Under the pieces are notes generated by a model. It ran no database searches, was not told where the DNA came from, and saw nothing but the letters and a program-made list of their open reading frames with translations. From the NCBI GenBank assembly GCA_964446685.1, contig CAYUPO010000018.1, positions 1 through 19,602 on the forward strand: a stretch of 19,602 bases of DNA, given 5' to 3'. Positions 14,087 to 19,602 of this stretch are shown in pieces (the first letter of the stretch is position 1; the number at the start of each line of letters is the position of its first letter). Source of the DNA: CAZWRN01 sp964446685. Its GTDB lineage: Bacteria > Patescibacteriota > Microgenomatia > Daviesbacterales > UBA10151. The position numbers and the translations under genes were made by a program.

Positions 14087-14095
14087 TGGTATACT
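14087..14095 (+). promoter_or_regulatory. Extended -10 of the helicase gene
   Basis: TG-G-TATACT lies 12 nt before the ATG at 14108, predicting a leader of about 5 nt. The alternative TTG at 14099 would be too close to the hexamer to lie on the transcript. Confidence 0.45.
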
Positions 14096-14107
14096 TCCTT
14101 GACTTCA

Positions 14108-15421
14108 ATGTTACCAATATTAACTAAACTATTTTCCAAAGAAGAAGAATTTGTTTTGACTGAGGAGCATAAGATTTGTTTGGATCTGATGGAAAATACC
14201 AGGGACAATATTTTTCTGACTGGGAAGGCGGGGACTGGTAAAACAACTTTGATTAATTACTTTAGGTCGCACACTAAAAAGAAAGTGGTGGTACTGGCGC
14301 CGACAGGTATTGCCGCTCTTAATATCAAAGGTCAAACAATTCATTCTTTTTTTAAGTTTCCACCGCGGCTGATCGATAAAAATGCGATAAAAAGAAACAT
14401 CAATAGCCGGATTTATAGTGACATTGACTGCATTGTGCTGGATGAAATTTCAATGGTTCGGGCGGATATTTTGGATGGGATTGATCTGTTTCTCAGAATG
14501 CATGGCAGAGATAGAGAAGCTCCTTTTGGCGGGATTCAGATGGTATTTGTGGGAGATATGTATCAGCTGCCGCCGGTTGTCCGGTATGAAGAGATGGAGA
14601 TTTTTGGCAGGTTGTATGATTCGCCTTATTTTTTCAGTGCGAATGCCATCCGGGATAGTTTATTTCATTTTATCGAGCTGCAAACTATTTTTCGGCAGAA
14701 AGAACGAGAATTTGTCGATGTTCTAAATAAAATAAGAATAGGGGATGTTGATTCTGAAACTTTTGCACTAATCAATGAACAATATAATCCTGCAGGAGCT
14801 GGTGATAAACATATTATTTTGTGTACGACAAATAAGGTAGCTGAGGGTATAAATGAAACTCGTCTGACTGGTATTGATCAGCCTGTTTTTGCGTATCAGG
14901 CGACGATTGATGGTAATTTTCCGACTGAGGAGAGAAATGTTCCAGCAGAACTTGTGCTGAAACTAAAAAAAGGCGCGAGAGTATTGTTTGTCAAAAATGA
15001 TCTGGGAGGTCAATGGGTAAATGGTAGTACTGGAGTGGTACATTCGCTGGATATGGAAACGATACAGGTTAAATTAGATGAAACAGGTTTAATAGTAGAA
15101 GTGCACACAGATCTTTGGGAAAATATCCGCTATGAACTCGATCAGAAAACCGGGGAGTTGAAAGCCGAAGTATTGGGCAAGTTAATTCAGTTTCCTTTAA
15201 AGCTCGCCTGGGCAATAACAATTCATAAAAGTCAGGGAATGTCTTTTGACAAAGTTTGTCTGGATTTTAGTAAATCGCCTTTTGCTCATGGTCAGACATA
15301 TGTTGCTTTAAGCAGATGCCGAACGTTAGCTGGTCTGGTTGTAACTAGAAAAATCTGGCCAAATGATGTGATGATTGATGAGAGGATAATAGAATTTATG
15401 AATCGGATCAAAAGAATGTAA
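14108..15421 (+). CDS. PIF1/RecD2-like superfamily 1 DNA helicase
   Basis: A 437-residue ATP-dependent helicase. From ATG 14108 the motifs run: Walker A GKAGTGKTT (39-47), motif Ia APTGIAALNIKGQTIHSFF, Walker B IVLDEISMV (about 109-117), motif III VGDMYQLPPVV (about 148-158), then a C-terminal half with AWAITIHKSQGMSFD and QTYVALSRCRTLAGL, the last two motifs of the Pif1 family. These helicases move 5' to 3' on single strands and resolve G-quadruplexes and stalled forks. It lacks the long extra domains of some relatives and is close to a minimal core. It follows the unknown 210-residue gene on the same strand, with its own -10. Function is inferred from the family. Confidence 0.9.
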   Translation: MLPILTKLFSKEEEFVLTEEHKICLDLMENTRDNIFLTGKAGTGKTTLINYFRSHTKKKVVVLAPTGIAALNIKGQTIHSFFKFPPRLIDKNAIKRNINSRIYSDIDCIVLDEISMVRADILDGIDLFLRMHGRDREAPFGGIQMVFVGDMYQLPPVVRYEEMEIFGRLYDSPYFFSANAIRDSLFHFIELQTIFRQKEREFVDVLNKIRIGDVDSETFALINEQYNPAGAGDKHIILCTTNKVAEGINETRLTGIDQPVFAYQATIDGNFPTEERNVPAELVLKLKKGARVLFVKNDLGGQWVNGSTGVVHSLDMETIQVKLDETGLIVEVHTDLWENIRYELDQKTGELKAEVLGKLIQFPLKLAWAITIHKSQGMSFDKVCLDFSKSPFAHGQTYVALSRCRTLAGLVVTRKIWPNDVMIDERIIEFMNRIKRM

Positions 15422-15441
15422 AATTTAAAAACCAGAGGCTT

Positions 15442-15744
15442 TTAGGAAAAAAAATCTTTGAAAAGTGGATTATTTACGGGCACTAATCCTAATGGTTTAT
15501 TAACAGGTCCAACAACATTCACATTTCCAATTTTTCGAATAACTATACCTGTGTTATATCCAAATCTTTTTTCCAAAGCACATTCTTTAAATTTTTCAAT
15601 TGAGCCTTTTTCCGGATTACTGTTTGGGCACCCAAAACAGGCGAATAAGCAGGCTCGTAAGGGATAAGCTGATTCAGTCGTATTTGATGTAGAAGAGTGG
15701 TTTATTTGCTCTTCTCGTTTTTCTACTAGATTGGTATTAGGCAT
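15442..15744 (-). CDS. Small cysteine-motif protein, function unknown
   Basis: From the ATG at 15744 the protein has 100 residues. It carries RACLFACFGCP, a CX3CX2C cluster (C32, C36, C39), and a fourth Cys at 55 in KFKECALEKRFG. CX3CX2C is the spacing of the radical-SAM cluster motif, but the protein is far too short for that fold; four cysteines could instead bind zinc or an Fe-S cluster. The C-terminus is Gly/Pro/Val-rich (VGPVNKPLGLVPVNNP). The first 25 residues are polar and look disordered. The frame is open to 15804, but that region holds two -10-like hexamers and a CRP-like palindrome, so 15744 is preferred. It converges on the helicase gene. I know no family for it. Confidence 0.55.
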   Translation of the reverse strand: MPNTNLVEKREEQINHSSTSNTTESAYPLRACLFACFGCPNSNPEKGSIEKFKECALEKRFGYNTGIVIRKIGNVNVVGPVNKPLGLVPVNNPLFKDFFS

Positions 15745-15763
15745 AATAATTATAACTATAGGT

Positions 15764-15769
15764 ATTATA
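15764..15769 (-). promoter_or_regulatory. -10 hexamer of the small cysteine protein gene
   Basis: A perfect TATAAT on the minus strand, directly preceded by TG, predicts a start near 15757 and a leader of about 12 nt. A second TATAAT at 15749-15754 lies only 4 nt from the ATG and is too close to be the likelier one. Confidence 0.45.
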
Positions 15770-15788
15770 CATTCGATGTGCTGTAAGA

Positions 15789-15806
15789 GTGTGATTTGAA
15801 TCACAC
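15789..15806. promoter_or_regulatory. CRP/FNR-like operator palindrome
   Basis: GTGTGATT-TG-AATCACAC is a perfect 18-bp palindrome containing TGTGA-N6-TCACA, the consensus of CRP sites. Its centre (15797.5) is about 40.5 bp upstream of the start predicted from the -10 at 15764-15769, the class II activator position. No T-run follows, which argues against a terminator. It is 132 bp upstream of the beta-helix protein gene on the other side. Confidence 0.5.
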
Positions 15807-15938
15807 AGATTCTGGGATATCTTGGTGATTATTAAACTTATGAGATATTATTTAAATTTAAATAAGCTTTATAAAGAAATTTTTTATAGGACTTTTATTA
15901 TTACATAGCTAGTGTAAACTAATTACTGAAATTAAATT

Positions 15939-18900
15939 ATGTCTGCTCAAAAAATATTAAATAAGTTATTCATTGTCATATATTTTCTAGTGGTGGTTGG
16001 AGCCTTTTGTGCCTGGCCGACTTCTGTAAAAGCTGATGAACCTGGTATCCCTTCAACTGACCCAAACTATTCTCAGGATGTTGAAACCTGGTGGGGTACT
16101 CACCCGATGAATCCAGATAACTCTAGTGGTTATTCTATTGGTTATGTTCCAAACCCTCCAACAGTTATTGAAGTAGCTCCTGATGGTGGTTGTGGTAGTG
16201 GGACCAGTATTCAGGATGCTTTGGATGCTTTGCCGGCTATTCCTACACAGGGCTATACCCTTCAACTATCAGCTGGAACTTATTGTGGAGATGTCCATTT
16301 AACAAATGATTATTCCGAATCCGGAGGGATTTTTACTCAAACATTAAAGCGGGATAATATTCATTTTATTGGGGATTCCGGAGGTGGAACTATTTTGCAG
16401 ATCAGTCATGCTTATGCTACAGCTCAAGATTATGAGGATGACTGGGCAGATCGCGAAGAATTTGAGATTTTGGGATGTCCTGAATCGGCCGACTATACCG
16501 GTTTTTCTGGAGCCCGTAATCCCTCTAGCGACTTGTTTGAAAAATCCAATCATTGTATTCAAAATCCAATTAAAAACATTTATTTAAAAGATATTATTTT
16601 TGATGGAAATGCGACATCCCATATTTTGGTTCATTTAGCAACAGCCAGGGATGTGGTGTTGGATCGGATTACTATCCGAAATACTTCAGGAACTGGTGTT
16701 GGAACTCATGACGGAAGTTTGTACGGGATTGCTACACTGACAAATTTTTGGTGTAGAGGCTGCACTTTTGATGGGAAAGAAGAGTATCATTCTTATCTGG
16801 ATGGTCTGCATGGTGGGGGAATTATTTATTCCTCAGTTAGTAAAAAAACTGTTAATGGCGGGTTACTTTATTTAACAAATGACGATTTTACCCGAGATAG
16901 GGATGGCGATGGTGATGTCGATGAGCCGGAATGGGGAGTGGCTCAGTATGTAGTAAATTACAAAAACACTTTTGAAGGAAAGGAGGCATCAAGTTATAAC
17001 GCTATCAGTATGATGGCTGCTGATAGTCTGGTAAAAGGGAATCTGGTCAATGGTAAAGTTACTCAGCTGGTTTATATCAATCCTAAAAGTACCAGAATTG
17101 TCCAATATGGTGGTGTAACTCCCTCAATCAGTCAGTTTCATTACACAGATAATATGGTGGTAGATAATATTGTCAGAAGTGCTACTTATCTGGCATATAT
17201 TGATCAGGCTTCTGATGTTTGCAATCCAAGTAGTAATGCTAGTACGTATAACGCCAATAAATGTGCCAGTATTGGTAATACAACAGTTAGGGGTAATCGG
17301 ATATATTCACATTCCAGCAGCACTTATGTCAGAGAGGGTTGGGAAACAGATTATGGAGGAGAAGATTTAATAACTCCGAGTACTTTGACAGATAATTGTG
17401 CGAGTGGCGGTCAATTTGCTGAAGGTGACACTCCTGGATCTTCTGGAAATCCAAATTTAGCAGTAAGTACTACAACTGCCTGTACCAGTTCGATACCCGT
17501 TGGACCAAGTTTGGATGCTCAAAATATTGTGTCTAATCCGTCTTTTGAAACTGTAGCGACTTTCCCAACCAATTGGCAACAAAGGTCATCTGCGAGTTCT
17601 GACACTTCGGAGTTTTTTAGCGGTACAAAATCTTTAAAATTGACCGGGGCAGCGAGCAGTGTTTATGTTAACTATACTGGTAATTTGGTTCCATCACTTG
17701 AAGCAACCACTGATTATTTTATTAATGCCAGAATTAAAGCGACTACTGTTCAGACTCCCGGTAGTTCATTTGCCAGAATTAGATTTGTAGATATTACTAA
17801 TGGATCCGCTCAAACAAATACTGCAAATATAAATACAACAGCAAATTATTGGCAATATGTCACAATGAAACTGACAACTGCTGCATCAACTGCCAGTGTC
17901 AGGTTGGATATTTTGCATACATTTGAGTCAGGAGATGCTGTTTATGTAGATGATATTGAGTTTTACAAAGTTTCCAATAATGCTCAGACAATTTCTCTTC
18001 CTTCAAGCAATGATATTACAGCTCCAACCGGAAGTATCGCGGCTCAGGGTGGACAGACTAATATAACTTCAAGTACGGCTAATTTGGTGTTAACTGGTGC
18101 AGATAATTTTGACTCATCAAGTTATCTGCAAATGCAGTTATCGGAGAATTCTGATTTTTCAGGTGCTAGCTGGCAGTGGTATTCCAGCAGTTCTAATTTT
18201 TCTTTGTCAGCTGGAATAGGAGATAGATTGGTGTATGTTCGTTTTCGTGATGTTCATCAAAATATTTCACCAACTTATGCCATAGCTTTTTATGTCAGAG
18301 ATGGAAATGATTCAAGTTCATCTTCTTCCAGTTCCTCCTCTTCATCTTCATCTGGTGAATCTCATGGAAGTGCCTGTAATGCATCAGCACCAACAGGAAT
18401 TCCTGATCTGTTTCAGATCGATACAACTTCAAATAGTGCCAAAATTTATTTTGCTCCGGTTGCTGGAGTCGGCAAATATGCCGTCGGTTATGGTTATGCT
18501 GATAAGGAAGATCGTTATCAGGCAGATGTCCAAACAAGTGGATTTACAATTGGCGGATTAGCACCAAATACTACCTATTTTGTCAGACTCAGAGCTGTCA
18601 ATGAATGTGTGCCGGGAGAGTGGGGGAAGACGATTGTTGTTAAAACTACAGCAAACGGAACCAACAAAAGTGGTATTTTTTACAAAAACCAGAAATCTGT
18701 GGTAGTAAACAGTCCCAAAACAGCTGGTAAGACATCACCCAAAACTACTGTTTCAAAGCCAGTAACAGTACCTGCTGCTAAAGAAGTTCAGAAACAACAG
18801 CTTGCTGAAGTCGTTCAGGAAACAGTTACACCTCAAGCTCCGGTGGTGCAACCAGTTTCACAGCCATCTGCTCAGGGAAGTACTGCTAGTCCCGGTTGGT

Positions 18901-18944
18901 TTGGTGGGTTTGTTAATTCTGTCAAAAAAATATTTGGTTTTTGA
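15939..18944 (+). CDS. Large secreted multidomain protein: beta-helix, CBM-like, Ig-like, FnIII
   Basis: A 1001-residue surface protein. Residues 1-32 form a signal peptide (cleavage after VKA). About 75-490 is a right-handed beta-helix (pectin-lyase fold): SIQDALDALPAIPTQGYTL, then repeated N-x-I-x-x-N rungs. Inside it DRDGDGDVDEPE (320-331) is a perfect EF-hand-type calcium loop. About 527-680 (NIVSNPSFETVATFPTNWQ...VYVDDIEFYK) looks like a CBM4/9-type jelly roll, about 693-786 an Ig-like domain and 792-805 a run of 14 serines. About 816-905 is fibronectin type III, followed by a Lys/Pro/Thr/Gln-rich stalk and the tail GWFGGFVNSVKKIFGF. The whole suggests a carbohydrate-binding or adhesive surface protein. 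No catalytic residues could be assigned. No Shine-Dalgarno site is visible. Confidence 0.85.
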   Translation: MSAQKILNKLFIVIYFLVVVGAFCAWPTSVKADEPGIPSTDPNYSQDVETWWGTHPMNPDNSSGYSIGYVPNPPTVIEVAPDGGCGSGTSIQDALDALPAIPTQGYTLQLSAGTYCGDVHLTNDYSESGGIFTQTLKRDNIHFIGDSGGGTILQISHAYATAQDYEDDWADREEFEILGCPESADYTGFSGARNPSSDLFEKSNHCIQNPIKNIYLKDIIFDGNATSHILVHLATARDVVLDRITIRNTSGTGVGTHDGSLYGIATLTNFWCRGCTFDGKEEYHSYLDGLHGGGIIYSSVSKKTVNGGLLYLTNDDFTRDRDGDGDVDEPEWGVAQYVVNYKNTFEGKEASSYNAISMMAADSLVKGNLVNGKVTQLVYINPKSTRIVQYGGVTPSISQFHYTDNMVVDNIVRSATYLAYIDQASDVCNPSSNASTYNANKCASIGNTTVRGNRIYSHSSSTYVREGWETDYGGEDLITPSTLTDNCASGGQFAEGDTPGSSGNPNLAVSTTTACTSSIPVGPSLDAQNIVSNPSFETVATFPTNWQQRSSASSDTSEFFSGTKSLKLTGAASSVYVNYTGNLVPSLEATTDYFINARIKATTVQTPGSSFARIRFVDITNGSAQTNTANINTTANYWQYVTMKLTTAASTASVRLDILHTFESGDAVYVDDIEFYKVSNNAQTISLPSSNDITAPTGSIAAQGGQTNITSSTANLVLTGADNFDSSSYLQMQLSENSDFSGASWQWYSSSSNFSLSAGIGDRLVYVRFRDVHQNISPTYAIAFYVRDGNDSSSSSSSSSSSSSSGESHGSACNASAPTGIPDLFQIDTTSNSAKIYFAPVAGVGKYAVGYGYADKEDRYQADVQTSGFTIGGLAPNTTYFVRLRAVNECVPGEWGKTIVVKTTANGTNKSGIFYKNQKSVVVNSPKTAGKTSPKTTVSKPVTVPAAKEVQKQQLAEVVQETVTPQAPVVQPVSQPSAQGSTASPGWFGGFVNSVKKIFGF

Positions 18945-18955
18945 TCTGAAATATT

Positions 18956-18964
18956 TGTTATACT
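18956..18964 (+). promoter_or_regulatory. Extended -10 of the zinc-ribbon gene
   Basis: TG-T-TATACT, then CTGACT, then the ATG at 18971. This is the same nonamer and spacer length as at the Rsm22-like gene, about 17 kb away, and predicts a leaderless message. It begins 12 nt after the stop of the beta-helix gene. Confidence 0.55.
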
Positions 18965-18970
18965 CTGACT

Positions 18971-19219
18971 ATGCCACAATTTACTGATGAAATTAAAAAT
19001 GAAATAACTAAGGCTTTACAGGATAAAGGGGCAACATTGCCTTGTTCACGTTGTGGGGGGACTGATTTTGGAGTCCTCGATGGATTTCCTTCCAGTATGA
19101 TGCAAATGGATACTGAACAGGTGATCACAGAGGGAAATAAAATTCCTTCAGCGGGTGTTGTCTGCAACAAGTGCGGTCATATAACTGAACATGCATTGGG
19201 CGTGTTACTTCAGGCTTAA
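18971..19219 (+). CDS. Small zinc-ribbon protein
   Basis: An 82-residue protein with an N-terminal helix (FTDEIKNEITKALQDKG) and two CxxC knuckles, PCSRCGG (C25/C28) and VCNKCGHITEHALGVLL (C65/C68), that should bind one zinc ion. The layout (knuckle, ~36-residue beta insert, V-V-C-x-x-C-G-H, then A-L-G) matches a widespread family of small bacterial zinc ribbons of unknown role. It is cytoplasmic by its lack of a signal. Its last 4 bases overlap the 3' end of the convergent Hsp70-like gene. Confidence 0.8.
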   Translation: MPQFTDEIKNEITKALQDKGATLPCSRCGGTDFGVLDGFPSSMMQMDTEQVITEGNKIPSAGVVCNKCGHITEHALGVLLQA

Positions 19220-19602
19220 TCCATTAACGCCAGACCGGAAGCGATACTGGTAAAAGTTTCAAACTGTTTGATTTTTTCTTTACTAAAAATATCTGACAAC
19301 ATCTTTTCAAATACCGGAATAAGCGATGAGCCTCCGGTCCTGACAACTACATCAATCTGATCGGATGATACCGCGGCTGTTTTAAGAGTTCTAAGAACAG
19401 TTTCGCGAATTTCTTCTACTCGGGGAGTAATTATCTCTTCAAATTCTGTTCTGGTAATTTCCTGATGAATTTTGATTGGCCCATTTTCAAAAGAAATGAT
19501 CGCGCTGGGATGTTGGGAAAGTTGTTTTTTAGCTATTTCGATTGCTTCATAGAGATCAAATCCCAGATTTGACTGAATTAGATAAATTAATCTATCCAGA
19601 GC
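19216..19602 (-). CDS. Hsp70-family protein, YegD-like (C-terminal part only)
   Basis: Reading the minus strand from the window edge gives an uninterrupted 128-residue frame ending at TAA (19216-19218); the start lies beyond 19602. VVVRTGGSSLIPVFEKML matches the adenosine-binding GGSSxIP motif of the actin/Hsp70 ATPase fold, and FTSIASGLAL is the helix that ends the ATPase domain. The preceding ALDRLIYLIQSNLGFDLYEAIEIAKKQLS and ITRTEFEEIITPRVEEIRETV fit the same fold. The protein stops right after the ATPase domain, with no substrate-binding domain, as in YegD-type Hsp70 homologues rather than DnaK. It overlaps the zinc-ribbon gene by 4 bp. Confidence 0.82.
   Translation of the reverse strand, partial: ALDRLIYLIQSNLGFDLYEAIEIAKKQLSQHPSAIISFENGPIKIHQEITRTEFEEIITPRVEEIRETVLRTLKTAAVSSDQIDVVVRTGGSSLIPVFEKMLSDIFSKEKIKQFETFTSIASGLALMD

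Noticed and set aside
15422..15440. Imperfect hairpin AAAAACC-AGA-GGCTTTT between the helicase and the cysteine protein genes.
   Set aside because: Only two GC pairs, a mismatch and a 3-nt loop; too weak to call a terminator.
18312..18353. The serine run in the beta-helix protein as a phase-variable microsatellite.
   Set aside because: The 14 codons are a mix of TCA, TCT, TCC and AGT without a constant unit, so slippage is unlikely; it is better read as a flexible linker.
1..19602. Alternative genetic code with TGA recoded, as in some CPR lineages.
   Set aside because: Several clear genes end at TGA at the expected C-terminus and no family-conserved frame contains internal TGA.

Overview
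This is an AT-rich, densely packed bacterial window of about 20 complete or partial genes with short or overlapping junctions. The gene mix suggests a Candidate Phyla Radiation (Patescibacteria) genome, most likely Microgenomates-like: small membrane and secreted proteins of unknown role, an ArnT-like GT39 membrane transferase paired with a secreted clan GH-A hydrolase, a beta-helix surface protein, an NRxxS-type Y-family polymerase, an Rsm22-type methyltransferase and a cysteine-free cupredoxin. This assignment is an inference from gene content. TGA serves as a normal stop (741, 735 on the minus strand, 18944), so the recoded code of Gracilibacteria and Absconditabacteria does not apply. No rRNA, tRNA, CRISPR array or classical transposase was seen.

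Layout: 1-741 is the end of a purple-acid-phosphatase-like metallophosphoesterase. 735-2929 (minus) holds an Rsm22-like methyltransferase, a two-helix membrane protein and a membrane-anchored SGNH hydrolase. 3031-3417 is msrB. 3426-6742 (minus) is a coupled pair, a secreted glycoside hydrolase followed 2 nt later by a GT39-like membrane glycosyltransferase. 6837-9101 (plus) is the most unusual part: an 81-residue DUF6504-like protein, a GIY-YIG nuclease gene bracketed by REP-like palindromes, an 18-codon leader ORF and a Y-family DNA polymerase that appears to start at CTG. 9103-11422 (minus) carries pyruvate kinase, a membrane-anchored hypothetical protein and a cupredoxin. 11534-12493 is a UDP-glucuronate decarboxylase-like enzyme, 12497-13312 (minus) an aldo/keto reductase, 13424-15421 an unknown protein and a PIF1-like helicase. 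15442-15744 (minus) is a small cysteine-motif protein behind a CRP/FNR-like palindrome. 15939-18944 is a 1001-residue secreted beta-helix protein, followed by a zinc-ribbon protein and the C-terminal end of an Hsp70 (YegD-like) gene that runs off the window.

Themes: envelope and surface carbohydrate work (SGNH hydrolase, GH/GT pair, UXS-like enzyme, beta-helix protein) alternates with DNA processing (Pol Y, PIF1-like helicase, GIY-YIG). Many genes have a -10 hexamer, often with an extended TG, only 4-12 nt before the start codon and no Shine-Dalgarno sequence, so leaderless or near-leaderless transcripts appear common. The polymerase and its leader ORF are the clear exception, each with a strong AGGAGG site. 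The best candidates for something undescribed are the palindrome-bracketed GIY-YIG unit, the in-frame leader ORF with non-canonical start in front of the polymerase, and the CRP-like box beside the CX3CX2C protein.
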